A stretch of 64,000 nt of DNA from Oscillospiraceae bacterium (lineage in GTDB: Bacteria; Bacillota; Clostridia; Oscillospirales; Ruminococcaceae): positions 1 to 64,000 of the forward strand of contig WRLK01000011.1 in assembly GCA_009777635.1 (NCBI GenBank). Direction: 5' to 3'. Positions within the stretch are counted from its first letter, which is position 1; each line of letters opens with the position of its first letter. The position numbers and the translations under genes are program-made. Below, piece by piece: positions 33,357 to 42,128 of the stretch. The notes under the pieces were generated by a model. The model worked only from the letters and a program-made list of their open reading frames with translations, had not been told where the DNA came from and made no database searches.

Positions 33357-34239
33357 TCTGGCTTAGCTTCGCGTAAAACGTGTCGCTCAAAACAAAGAGC
33401 GAGCCGTCGCCGCTAAGCTCGCCTGAAGCCTCGACGGTATACGCGGGGTCGTCGCCCAGCTTCGCCAAAAACTCGGCAGCGGGCTTGCGCGTATGGTAAT
33501 CGCCGTATGAAATATCGGTCGAGACTAAGTTTATGATCTTTTCAAACACGTTGTCGGAAACGATGGAAAGGCAAATATCCATGCGCTGGTTTATAAGGGC
33601 TGCGGTGAGCTCCCCCGTGATGAAAAGCCGTTCATCGAAGCCGCCCGGGTAATGCTTGTACGTCATGACGTCCACGGATTTTTGCCCGTTTAAAAGCTGT
33701 TTGCCGCGGTTCATCGTGCTGGCGGCGCCTGCGCGCGTGACGGTCACGGGCTCCGGGAGCTGAAATTCCACGAACCCAATCATATCGATGGCCTTCACGA
33801 ATGCTTCCGCGTTCATCTTCACATAGCGGTCAACGGGAACGCCGAGCGTTTCAGCAAGCGCGTCCTTTGCGTATTCGGCGCCTCCGTACCGGTAAACCTG
33901 CGAAAAAGGCTCTGTTTTCCCGTTGTTTGAGACTGCCGTCTGCGGCGGCAAGACAATTACCGGCATCTCGCCGGAAACAGGGTCAAACCTCACGACCATA
34001 ATCATCCCCGCGTCCCTTAAGTCGGGTGACGCGCCGACAAAAAGCACGGTTAGCGCGTCCTCCTTTTTCGGGATATAAACCGAAGCCCCGTCCAGAAGCT
34101 CCGGTTCGCCGGCAAGTGAGTCGGGTACTGTGGGGCGCACGATTAACACCAAAAATAAAAAGGTGAGCGATAACATAAAAAATGCCGCTGAAAACGAAAA
34201 AAAGAAGTAGCGGTATTTATTTTTTTTGTCATTATCCAT
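33346..34239 (-). CDS. Degenerate LytR-CpsA-Psr (LCP)-like membrane protein
   Basis: A 297-residue bitopic protein: short charged cytoplasmic N-terminus (MDNDKKNKYRY), one membrane segment (about 12-36), then an extracellular domain. The part ALTVLFVGASPDLRDAGMIMVVRFDPVSGEMPVIVLPPQT matches the start of LCP domains, which attach polymers such as teichoic acids to peptidoglycan. The usual Asp/Arg catalytic motif (R..D..R..RQ) is poorly preserved (YKHYPGGFDERLFITG), so enzymatic activity is doubtful. The ATG at 34239 lacks a strong Shine-Dalgarno. The LCP assignment is from pattern only. Confidence 0.7.
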   Translation of the reverse strand: MDNDKKNKYRYFFFSFSAAFFMLSLTFLFLVLIVRPTVPDSLAGEPELLDGASVYIPKKEDALTVLFVGASPDLRDAGMIMVVRFDPVSGEMPVIVLPPQTAVSNNGKTEPFSQVYRYGGAEYAKDALAETLGVPVDRYVKMNAEAFVKAIDMIGFVEFQLPEPVTVTRAGAASTMNRGKQLLNGQKSVDVMTYKHYPGGFDERLFITGELTAALINQRMDICLSIVSDNVFEKIINLVSTDISYGDYHTRKPAAEFLAKLGDDPAYTVEASGELSGDGSLFVLSDTFYAKLSQIMR

Positions 34240-34281
34240 ATTAAAACTATTCACCGCTTTTGCCGTAAGTATGCATCGTTT

Positions 34282-34310
34282 TTGCATATCCGCAGATTTT
34301 ATGGTAGAAT
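34282..34310 (+). promoter_or_regulatory. Promoter of the aconitase-family gene
   Basis: TTGCAT (34282-34287), a 17-bp spacer and TAGAAT (34305-34310), about 89 bp before the ATG at 34399. It lies inside the region upstream of the divergent LCP-like gene. Confidence 0.6.
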
Positions 34311-34398
34311 GTGAATAAATGTAAACGCCGGTTCCCTTGCAGTTCACATCATGACGAAGTCATGTTTCAGTTTAAGTTTAATGAAATGGAGCGTTCAT

Positions 34399-36666
34399 AT
34401 GGTAAAGATTCATGATTCACTTTTCTTGCTGCCGGAGGACGGCGAGCCTGTAAAGGCCTCGGAAAATACGCCGCAAATTCAGGCGGGGCGCACGAAGACG
34501 ATGGCTTATTCCATCTTGAAAGCGCACAATACTTCAGGAAATATGGATGCGCTTAAAATAAAGTTCGATGCGCTCGCGTCTCATGACATAACATACGTCG
34601 GCATAATCCAAACGGCGCGGGCAAGCGGGCTTGAGCGCTTCCCGCTTCCGTATGTTCTCACGAACTGCCACAACTCCCTTTGCGCCGTCGGCGGAACCAT
34701 CAACGAGGACGACCACATGTTCGGGCTTTCCGCCGCGAAAAAATACGGCGGCGTTTACGTCCCCGCACACATGGCGGTAATACACCAGTACATGCGCGAG
34801 GAGCTCGCCGCCTGCGGCAGGATGATCCTCGGCTCCGACAGCCACACGCGTTACGGCGCGCTTGGAACAATGGCGATGGGCGAGGGCGGTCCCGAGCTTG
34901 TAAAGCAGCTTCTTAAAAAGACATACGATATCGATATTCCGAAAGTCATCGCCGTGTACCTGACGGGCGAGCCCGCCCCCGGCGTCGGCCCTCAGGACGT
35001 CGCGCTTGCGCTTATCGGCGCCACATTCCCGTCGGGATTTGTGAAAAATAAGGTGCTTGAGTTTACAGGCCCCGGTATCGCAAAGCTTTCCGCCGACTAC
35101 CGCATCGGGATCGACGTGATGACGACGGAAACCGCGTGTTTATCCTCAATCTGGCAGACGGACGATGTAATCGAAGCGTATTTTGCAACACACAAAAGGC
35201 CTGATGCGTACAAAAAGCTAAAGCCCGGCGACATGGCGTGTTACGATGGGCTTGTGACCATCGACTTATCGAAGATCAAGCCTATGATTGCAATGCCGTT
35301 CCATCCGAGCAACGTTTACACGATAGAGGAGCTTAACAAAAACTTAGACGATATTTTGCATAAGGTTGAGGCCGAGGGCAACGCCCAGCTTGACGGCGAC
35401 GCGGTTTCGCTTAGCCTGCGCGATAAGATCGTAAACGGGAAGCTGTCGGTACAGCAGGGCGTTATCGCGGGATGCGCCGGCGGAACTTTTGAAAATATCG
35501 TTTATGCCAACCACATGATAAACGGGCGCGGTATCGGAAGCGGCGAGTTTTCCCTGAGCGTTTATCCTGCAAGCCAGCCGGTTAACCTTGCTCTTACAGA
35601 CTGCGGCGTAGTCTCAAAGCTCATGACGTCGGGCGTAACGCTTCGCACAGCGTTTTGCGGACCGTGCTTCGGGGCGGGCGACGTCCCCGCCAACAACGGC
35701 TTTAGCATCAGGCACTCCACGCGCAACTTCCAAAACCGCGAGGGCAGCAAGCCGCAAAACGGGCAGATTGCCTCCGTTGCGCTGATGGACGCGAGAAGCA
35801 TCGCCGCAACCGCGGTAAACGGCGGCTTTTTGACGGCGGCTACAGACTGCGATCCATCATACGCAAGCCCTAAATATTTCTATCACAAGGAAATCTACGA
35901 AAACCGCTGCTACAACGGTTTTGAAAAGCCCGACACGTCGGCGGAGCTAAAGCTCGGCCCCGGCATCTCGGACTGGCCCGAGATACAGCCGCTGACAAAT
36001 GATCTGCTGCTCAAAGTCATAACCGTGATAACCGACCCCGTCACCACAACGGACGAGCTCATTCCGTCGGGGGAAACCTCAAGTTTCCGCTCGAATCCGC
36101 TCGGGCTTGCAAAGTTCACGCTTTCAAGAAAAGACCCCTCTTACGTCGGCGAAGCGGCAAAGGTTCAGGAGCTTGAACGCGCAAGGCTTGAGGGCAAGAA
36201 TCCCGCGATTTTAAGCCGCGAGCTTCAAAACGTGTTCTTCATCCTCGGGTGTATGCCTGAATTTGACGGCCAAAAGCTTGAAGATATCGGCATTGGCAGC
36301 GCGGTTTTCGCGGTCAGGCCGGGCGACGGCAGCGCCCGCGAGCAGGCGGCGAGCTGCCAGAGGGTGCTCGGCACATCCGCGAATTTCGCAAACGAGTACG
36401 CGACCAAGCGGTACCGCTCCAACCTCATCAATTGGGGCATGCTTCCGTTTTTATGCGAGGGCGTTCCGTTTAAAAAAGGCGATTATGTGTTCGTGCCGGA
36501 TATTTTATCGGCGGTGAAAGACAGCGCAAAGGACATACCCGCTTATATCTTAAACGGCTCCGAGGCGCGGCAGATACCCCTCAGGCTGGGCGAGCTCACC
36601 GACGACGAGCGCAGGATTATCATCGCGGGATGTTTGATTAATTACTACAGAGATAGCAGTAATTGA
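34399..36666 (+). CDS. Aconitase-family hydratase (YbhJ-like)
   Basis: A 755-residue iron-sulfur hydratase of the aconitase superfamily. Substrate and cluster motifs are seen: DSHTRYGALGTMAMGEGG (about 146-163), a single Cys in AGCAGGTFENI, and CGPCFGAGD, which together supply the three [4Fe-4S] ligands. The sequence differs from housekeeping AcnA/AcnB and resembles the YbhJ-type hydratases, whose substrate is not established. No other TCA-cycle genes are nearby, so citrate isomerisation should not be assumed. The ATG at 34399 follows ATGGAG with good spacing. The DUF218 gene starts 13 bp after its stop. Confidence 0.82.
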   Translation: MVKIHDSLFLLPEDGEPVKASENTPQIQAGRTKTMAYSILKAHNTSGNMDALKIKFDALASHDITYVGIIQTARASGLERFPLPYVLTNCHNSLCAVGGTINEDDHMFGLSAAKKYGGVYVPAHMAVIHQYMREELAACGRMILGSDSHTRYGALGTMAMGEGGPELVKQLLKKTYDIDIPKVIAVYLTGEPAPGVGPQDVALALIGATFPSGFVKNKVLEFTGPGIAKLSADYRIGIDVMTTETACLSSIWQTDDVIEAYFATHKRPDAYKKLKPGDMACYDGLVTIDLSKIKPMIAMPFHPSNVYTIEELNKNLDDILHKVEAEGNAQLDGDAVSLSLRDKIVNGKLSVQQGVIAGCAGGTFENIVYANHMINGRGIGSGEFSLSVYPASQPVNLALTDCGVVSKLMTSGVTLRTAFCGPCFGAGDVPANNGFSIRHSTRNFQNREGSKPQNGQIASVALMDARSIAATAVNGGFLTAATDCDPSYASPKYFYHKEIYENRCYNGFEKPDTSAELKLGPGISDWPEIQPLTNDLLLKVITVITDPVTTTDELIPSGETSSFRSNPLGLAKFTLSRKDPSYVGEAAKVQELERARLEGKNPAILSRELQNVFFILGCMPEFDGQKLEDIGIGSAVFAVRPGDGSAREQAASCQRVLGTSANFANEYATKRYRSNLINWGMLPFLCEGVPFKKGDYVFVPDILSAVKDSAKDIPAYILNGSEARQIPLRLGELTDDERRIIIAGCLINYYRDSSN

Positions 36667-36679
36667 GGAGTGCTAATCC

Positions 36680-37423
36680 ATGCTTAAAGCCGCCAGTATT
36701 TCTTTTGGCGTGATACTGCTCTTCTTCGGCCTTGCGCCCTTGATATACATGATTTTCAATTTCGGAACCGGTCTTCTCTGCGCGCTTGGAGTGTTCTTCA
36801 TCGCATTGCCGCGGATATCCGGCACACTTTCGGCATTGCCGAAGCTTCGCATCATAATACTTGGAGGGGTTGCGGTTTTCCTTTTATACAGCGCCGCCGT
36901 CTCGATTATTATGGCCATGAAAGCCTGGCACAACCCGCCGCCTGCTTCCGGCGAGGTGACCGTGATTGTGCTCGGCGCAATGGTAAACGGCAGCGAGCCG
37001 TCTTTGATGCTCCGACGCCGTTTAGATAAGGCGATGGAATATATGCACCGAAATCCCGAAGCCGTGTGCGTCGTCACAGGAGGCCAAGGTCCCGGCGAGG
37101 ATTTACCGGAAGCCGAGGTAATGGGCGACTACCTTGAGCGGTTTGGTATAGCTTCAGACAGAATCATAAGGGAAATAGAATCCTCCAACACGCGTGAGAA
37201 CTTTCTGTTTGGCGCCGTATTGCTTGAGGAGCAGGGGCTTGAAAGCCGGCCGGTCGTGGTAGTTACCGACAGCTTTCACCAGCTTCGCGCGTACATTTTT
37301 GCAAAATCCGCGCTGCCTTATTCAGGCGGTTTCTATGCCATATCTTCCCTGACGCCGTGGGGACTCCTGCCCGCCTATTGGGTCAGGGAGCTGCTGGGGA
37401 TTCCGGTTGCGATCATTATGTAA
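36680..37423 (+). CDS. YdcF/ElyC-like DUF218 membrane protein
   Basis: A 247-residue protein with two or three N-terminal membrane spans (about 5-25, 30-48 and 58-78) and a DUF218 domain (about 92-240). Family motifs include VIVLGAMVNG, CVVTGGQGPGEDLPEAEVMGDYL, and ESSNTRENF. DUF218 proteins (ElyC, SanA) are tied to envelope integrity and lipid-carrier metabolism, but the reaction is not known. It follows the hydratase by 13 bp and ends at a strong terminator. Confidence 0.85.
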   Translation: MLKAASISFGVILLFFGLAPLIYMIFNFGTGLLCALGVFFIALPRISGTLSALPKLRIIILGGVAVFLLYSAAVSIIMAMKAWHNPPPASGEVTVIVLGAMVNGSEPSLMLRRRLDKAMEYMHRNPEAVCVVTGGQGPGEDLPEAEVMGDYLERFGIASDRIIREIESSNTRENFLFGAVLLEEQGLESRPVVVVTDSFHQLRAYIFAKSALPYSGGFYAISSLTPWGLLPAYWVRELLGIPVAIIM

Positions 37424-37426
37424 ACG

Positions 37427-37459
37427 AAAAACCTCCGGGGAAAATCCCCCGGAGGTTTT
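37427..37459. terminator. Bidirectional terminator between the DUF218 gene and secF
   Basis: The stem AACCTCCGGGG / CCCCGGAGGTT (11 bp) has A-rich and T-rich flanks and lies between convergent genes. Confidence 0.88.
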
Positions 37460-37470
37460 GTTGTCTCTGC

Positions 37471-38400
37471 TTACGCCGCCTTTTGGCGCAGCTTATGCTC
37501 CTGCCACCTGACCCACAGCGGTCCGGTTATGCAAAGGGATGAAAACGTGCCCGCGACAAGGCCGAAAATCATCGGTATCGCGAAAGACTGGATCGACGTC
37601 ACGTTATAGAAATAAGCCACGATTGAAACGATTATCATAGCCATGATGGACGTGAGCGAGGTGTTGATGGAGCGGCGGAAAGACTGGTTAAGCGAAGCGT
37701 TTACAAGCTCCGCGAAAGGGGTTTTGCCGCCCATCAGGCGTTTGTTCTCCCGTATGCGGTCGTAGATAACGATCGTGTCGTTGATGGAGTATCCGAGGAT
37801 CGTCAAAATAACCGCGATAAAATTGTTATCAACCGGGATTCGCAGAATAACAAACGCGCCATACGCGATTGTGGCGGCAAACAAAAGTGCCAGAACCGCT
37901 AAAACGCCCGCCGACATACCGCCGATTTTGCTGAATCGGGCGGCGATATATAAAATCAGAAGTATTGACGCCACCGCCACCGCAACCATTGTTTTTAAGA
38001 AGAATTCACGCCCGATTGCCGGATCGACGTTGTTGATTTGCAGAGATTGCAGGTTATTAGACGGGAACGCGGCCTGAAGCCCCTGCGTAAACGACGCCAT
38101 CTGATCAGACGTTAAGCTTTCCGTACCGGGCAGCGACACGATGAACGTTTTCGTCTGCGTCGCGATATCGGTGACCTCACGCACGGTCACGCGTTCATTT
38201 AAAAGGCTGTCGGCTGTTTCGGCAAAACTGTTCATACCGATGTCCCCGGTATACGAATACGTAATCATCGAGCCGCCTCTAAACTGGATGTCAAGCTGCG
38301 GCGGGATGATAAATGAGCAAAGAATGATAACCGCAATCATGACAATTGAAATCGTATAAAATTTCTTGGAGTTTTTTATAAAATCAAACTTTACCGTCAT
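37471..38400 (-). CDS. secF: Protein translocase subunit SecF
   Basis: An RND-type membrane protein that works with SecD to pull secreted proteins across the membrane using the proton gradient. It has six expected membrane spans and a periplasm-side domain (about 35-130) that starts with the family motif LDIQFRGGSMITYSY. The C-terminal half shows GYSINDTIVIYDRIRENKR, nearly invariant in SecF. Length 309 is typical. It overlaps secD by four bases. Confidence 0.96.
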   Translation of the reverse strand: MTVKFDFIKNSKKFYTISIVMIAVIILCSFIIPPQLDIQFRGGSMITYSYTGDIGMNSFAETADSLLNERVTVREVTDIATQTKTFIVSLPGTESLTSDQMASFTQGLQAAFPSNNLQSLQINNVDPAIGREFFLKTMVAVAVASILLILYIAARFSKIGGMSAGVLAVLALLFAATIAYGAFVILRIPVDNNFIAVILTILGYSINDTIVIYDRIRENKRLMGGKTPFAELVNASLNQSFRRSINTSLTSIMAMIIVSIVAYFYNVTSIQSFAIPMIFGLVAGTFSSLCITGPLWVRWQEHKLRQKAA

Positions 38401-39803
38401 GCCTTTTCACCTCCAAAGAACCATGCTTTTCTGAATGTTTTTTGCTTTGCGATGGATTTCGCCATAAACTGCGTCGCTAAAACGCCCATGATAAAGTTTG
38501 CGATAACGCCCACCAACAGCGTGTATCCAAACGAGTAGATCGTACCTGCGGGAACAGCGGGGAACATGAAGAAAACGGGATACAAAAGCCGTGAGAACGC
38601 GCTTCCCGGCGGGCCGAACGCCCCCATCAGGATAATGGCGATGATAATTACCGTGATGTTCCCGTCAAAAATAGCAGTGAACGCCCGCTTATAACCGATA
38701 TCGAGCGCGCCGTCTATCGTCTTTCCGCTTCTGATTTCCTCCTTTATTCGCTCTGAGGAGATGACGTTCGCGTCAACACCCATCCCGATGGAAAGGATGA
38801 TACCCGCGATGCCGGGAAGCGTCAGCGTAAACGACGGGAACGGCGCGAAATACCCCGTAATCGCCGCAATCATAAGCCCTGCTTGTCCCGCAAGGGCGAT
38901 AGCCGCGATAAACCCAAGCAAACGGTAAGTGCAAATCATGAATACCACAATAAAGATAAATGCCAACAAACCCGCCAGCACCATAGCCTCCCTTGCGCCC
39001 TCGCCGAGCGTCGGGGAAATGGTGTTGTAGTTTTCGGTATGAAGCTTGAACGGCAAGGCGCCGGCGTTAATCTTGTCGGCAAGATCCTTTGCTTCCTCGC
39101 CGGTAAAATTGCCTTGGATAATCGCGTTGCCATCGGTAATCTGCGTATTTACGACGGGAGCCGAAAGCAGCGCGTCGTCCATCCAGATTGAGATTACTTG
39201 TCCTACCAGCCTTCCGGTGGCTTCAGAGAATTTCACGGCGCCCTCAGGCGTGAGTTCAAGCGAAACTGCCGGCATATCGGCCATTCCGCCCTGCGTTCTC
39301 GGTACGTCAACGCGGCTTGCGCTTTTGATGTCCCTGCCCTCAAGGATTACTACGTCGGCGGTAACGCCGGTGGGAAACCCGAAATCATCCGCTTCCAGCC
39401 CCTCGCGGAACGTGAGCAGCGCCGTCTCGCCAAGCTCCTTGATCGCCTGCTCCGGATTGAAGGCCGCTTCGTCGGCCTTCCATGGGAACCGCACGATTAT
39501 ACGGTTATTTGCCATATCCGTGTATATCTCGTAATCTGTGATGTTCTGCGAAATCATCCTTACCTTGATAATGGATTCCGCGGCCGACATTTCGCTCTCA
39601 GTCGCCGCGTAACCTGCAGGCGGCGAAAACGTCACGTCTACTCCCCCGCGGATGTCAATTCCCCAGCGTATGTCATCCGCGCCCTTGATAAAGGTATTGA
39701 TCGTGTCTCCGTACCGTGTTTTGATTCCCGTGAAACTTGTCACGGTAAACGCAACAATCAGCAGCGCCAGAACAAAAAATACCGGCTTGCCCACTTTTTT
39801 CAT
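38397..39803 (-). CDS. secD: Protein translocase subunit SecD
   Basis: The larger partner of SecF, 468 residues. A first membrane span (about 7-25) precedes the large extracytoplasmic domain, starting at IRWGIDIRGGVDVTFSP and containing the P1 base and head. Five further spans form the C-terminal RND-like part, with GMGVDANVISSERIKEEIRSGK. It has a strong Shine-Dalgarno (GTGGAGGACTTTAA) and a near-consensus promoter. secD and secF are separate genes here, unlike the fused SecDF of Bacillus. Confidence 0.96.
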   Translation of the reverse strand: MKKVGKPVFFVLALLIVAFTVTSFTGIKTRYGDTINTFIKGADDIRWGIDIRGGVDVTFSPPAGYAATESEMSAAESIIKVRMISQNITDYEIYTDMANNRIIVRFPWKADEAAFNPEQAIKELGETALLTFREGLEADDFGFPTGVTADVVILEGRDIKSASRVDVPRTQGGMADMPAVSLELTPEGAVKFSEATGRLVGQVISIWMDDALLSAPVVNTQITDGNAIIQGNFTGEEAKDLADKINAGALPFKLHTENYNTISPTLGEGAREAMVLAGLLAFIFIVVFMICTYRLLGFIAAIALAGQAGLMIAAITGYFAPFPSFTLTLPGIAGIILSIGMGVDANVISSERIKEEIRSGKTIDGALDIGYKRAFTAIFDGNITVIIIAIILMGAFGPPGSAFSRLLYPVFFMFPAVPAGTIYSFGYTLLVGVIANFIMGVLATQFMAKSIAKQKTFRKAWFFGGEKA

Positions 39804-39855
39804 TTAAAGTCCTCCACTAAATAACAATCTTTGCAGATTCTAACAAAACTAAAAC

Positions 39856-39884
39856 ATTATACCGCACAAAAACACAAAAGTCAA
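39856..39884 (-). promoter_or_regulatory. Promoter of secDF
   Basis: On the minus strand TTGACT (39884-39879), exactly 17 bp, and a perfect TATAAT (39861-39856), about 53 bp before the secD ATG. It makes secDF a separate unit from the lgt-folD run upstream. Confidence 0.82.
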
Positions 39885-39899
39885 TGTTTTTCGAGTGCG

Positions 39900-40055
39900 T
39901 CAGGGGATAATCCCACTATAGTAAAACAGCCAGTAAAGAGCTATGATCAAGACTACGGAGAGTGCACTGGCCGTACCTCTTTTAAATTTTTTCGCAACGC
40001 AAATGAGCAGTGCGATTAATATTACAATAAAAACTGTTAATTTAATCATTTCCAT
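39900..40055 (-). CDS. 51-residue two-span membrane protein, unknown
   Basis: A small ORF reading MEMIKLTVFIVILIALLICV, then KKFKRGTASA, then a second hydrophobic stretch (LSVVLIIALYWLFYYSGIIP). It predicts two membrane helices joined by a basic loop, with the termini outside. It starts 16 bp after the folD stop, with GGGGCGG upstream of the ATG as a possible Shine-Dalgarno, and ends 16 bp before the secD -35 box. Codons are consistent with a real gene, but at this length chance cannot be excluded. It may be the last gene of the lgt-folD operon. No family recognised. Confidence 0.5.
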   Translation of the reverse strand: MEMIKLTVFIVILIALLICVAKKFKRGTASALSVVLIIALYWLFYYSGIIP

Positions 40056-40071
40056 TTTTATAGCCGCCCCG

Positions 40072-40926
40072 TCATAGCTGTTTTGCCGCAGCTTTAGCCG
40101 CCGCTACCGTGTTTTTCATCAGCATGGCGATTGTCATGGGCCCCACGCCTCCCGGAACCGGCGTTATGTATCCGGCGAAGGGCAAGGCGGATTCAAAATC
40201 GACGTCGCCGCAAAGCTTGCCGTTTTCATCGCGGTTCATGCCCACGTCAATCACGACGGCGCCCGGCTTTATCATATCGGCGGTGATAAACTTAGCGCGG
40301 CCCACGGCGGCGACAAGGATGTCGGCGCGTCTTGTGACTTCGCCGAGGTTTTTCGTTTTTGAGTGGCATACAGTCACAGTCCCGCTTTTGTGTAAAAGCA
40401 GCATAGCCATCGGCTTTCCGACAATATTCGAGCGCCCGACGACTACGCACTCCCTGCCTTCGATCGAAACGCCGGTAGACAATATCAGCTCCATCACGCC
40501 GGCCGGAGTGCATGGCAGAAACCGGTAATCGCCAATCATAATACGCCCGACGTTTTCCGGGTGGAACGCGTCGACGTCCTTGTGGGCCGGTATAGCCTCA
40601 AGCACCGTCTTTTCGTCAAGGTGCCGCGGAAGCGGAAGCTGCACTAAAATCCCGTGGATTTTATCGTCCTTAGAAAGCTTGCCGATAAGCGCGAGAAGCT
40701 CGCCCATCGCCGTTTCTTCTTTTAAGTTATACCGCTCGGAGTGCATCCCAAGCTCGGCACATGCTTTTTCCTTGCTGCCCACATACACCTTTGACGCGGG
40801 GTCACCGCCCACTAAAACAACCGCAAGCCCCGGCGTTATTCCGGCGGCCTTAAGGCTTTCGATCTCAGCCTTCAGGCTCTTTCGCAATGCGCCCGCCACG
40901 GCTTTGCCGTCAATGATCGTCGCCAT
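40072..40926 (-). CDS. folD: Bifunctional methylene-THF dehydrogenase / methenyl-THF cyclohydrolase (FolD)
   Basis: A 284-residue cytosolic enzyme that interconverts 5,10-methylene-, 5,10-methenyl- and 10-formyl-tetrahydrofolate. The catalytic Tyr and Lys are in [13 protein letters not shown] (about 48-60, YxxxK). The second signature [12 protein letters not shown] is near 260. The NADP-binding [11 protein letters not shown] is intact. The start overlaps the 3' end of lgt by 17 bp, so they are likely co-expressed. Confidence 0.95.
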   Translation of the reverse strand: MATIIDGKAVAGALRKSLKAEIESLKAAGITPGLAVVLVGGDPASKVYVGSKEKACAELGMHSERYNLKEETAMGELLALIGKLSKDDKIHGILVQLPLPRHLDEKTVLEAIPAHKDVDAFHPENVGRIMIGDYRFLPCTPAGVMELILSTGVSIEGRECVVVGRSNIVGKPMAMLLLHKSGTVTVCHSKTKNLGEVTRRADILVAAVGRAKFITADMIKPGAVVIDVGMNRDENGKLCGDVDFESALPFAGYITPVPGGVGPMTIAMLMKNTVAAAKAAAKQL

Positions 40927-42058
40927 CGGTTTGCTCCTCCCCGGATGATTCTTTTTCGCCGGTTTGCTCCACGTCCTTTGGAGGCTCTTCCTCAGCCGCC
41001 GCTTCTTCCGGTTTATTCGTATCTTCCGTTATGGCTGTGTCTTCTGCTTTATCTATAGCTTTTTCTTCGCCCGTATCTTCCGTCTCATCCGTCTCATCCG
41101 TATCTTCCGTCTTAGGCGCATCCGCAGTCTGATCTTTTTTCTTGTAAAACTCGCCCGCAATCACCGCTTTCCCCTCGTCGGTGTCCACATAAATCTTGAG
41201 GTAATCAGGATCGTTTGCGCGCTTGATTCTCGACAATACCGTTATAAGCGTGATAGCGGACACAAGTACACAAAGCAGCGCCACAACCTGCGAAACGCGC
41301 ATTGTCCCGAGCATCAGGCTGTCGGTGCGAAGCCCCTCGATGAGGAAGCGTCCAATGCCGTACCATCCTATATATATAAGGCCTATCTCACCGTCGAAGC
41401 GGCGGCGCCGCGTAAACCACAGGATAAACAAAAATCCCAAAAGGCACCACATGCTCTCGTAGAAAAACGTGGGGTGCACGGGCATATCCGGCTGGATTTG
41501 AAATCCCTGCGCCGTGAGCTCCCGCATGTTCTGCCTGAGGTACCACGCGATTGACGGCGAAGTCATGCCCCACGCAGCCTGCGTGTTTGCGCCGAAAGCC
41601 TCCATATTCACAAAATTCCCCCAGCGCCCGATCATCTGCCCGAGTATGATGCCGCCCGCTGCAAGGTCAAGCATTGGCAACAGCTTCACGCGCCTTAATT
41701 TGCACAGGAAAACCGCTGCAATCACGCCTCCCGCTAGACCGCCGTAAATCGCGATACCGCCCTCGCGTATATTGAACACGGACATAATGTCCCGGCTGTA
41801 TGTATCCCACCTGAACATCACGTAATATAGCCTTGCGCCGATAATCCCGGCCAAAACGCCACCCAAGACGACGTCCATTACGCGGTCGCCGTCAAGCCCG
41901 AACACCTTCGCGCGCAGCAGCACATACGCCGCAGCCGCCAAAAATGCCACGGCGACGATGATTCCATACCAGTAAATCGGGCTGTCCCCGACGGTGAACG
42001 CGACGCGGCTTATCTCAAACTCAAGCCCCAGCCCGGGGAAAGATAATGCTTCTGCCAT
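40910..42058 (-). CDS. lgt: Prolipoprotein diacylglyceryl transferase (Lgt) with acidic tail
   Basis: The integral membrane enzyme adds diacylglycerol from phosphatidylglycerol to the lipobox cysteine of prolipoproteins such as PstS. Signature [13 protein letters not shown] is present, as is [14 protein letters not shown], which resembles the conserved HGGL region with Tyr-Gly in place of His. About seven membrane spans cover residues 20-275. The last 100 residues form an acidic Thr/Glu/Asp repeat tail ([14 protein letters not shown] and similar), which is unusual; most Lgt proteins end near residue 280. The tail should be cytoplasmic and its role is unknown. Confidence 0.93.
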   Translation of the reverse strand: MAEALSFPGLGLEFEISRVAFTVGDSPIYWYGIIVAVAFLAAAAYVLLRAKVFGLDGDRVMDVVLGGVLAGIIGARLYYVMFRWDTYSRDIMSVFNIREGGIAIYGGLAGGVIAAVFLCKLRRVKLLPMLDLAAGGIILGQMIGRWGNFVNMEAFGANTQAAWGMTSPSIAWYLRQNMRELTAQGFQIQPDMPVHPTFFYESMWCLLGFLFILWFTRRRRFDGEIGLIYIGWYGIGRFLIEGLRTDSLMLGTMRVSQVVALLCVLVSAITLITVLSRIKRANDPDYLKIYVDTDEGKAVIAGEFYKKKDQTADAPKTEDTDETDETEDTGEEKAIDKAEDTAITEDTNKPEEAAAEEEPPKDVEQTGEKESSGEEQTDGDDH

Positions 42059-42128
42059 TTTTCATTGCCAATCCTTTCAAAGGCGGGAGTTTATACCGCC
42101 CGCCTGTTCATGTTATCGCTCGATACCG

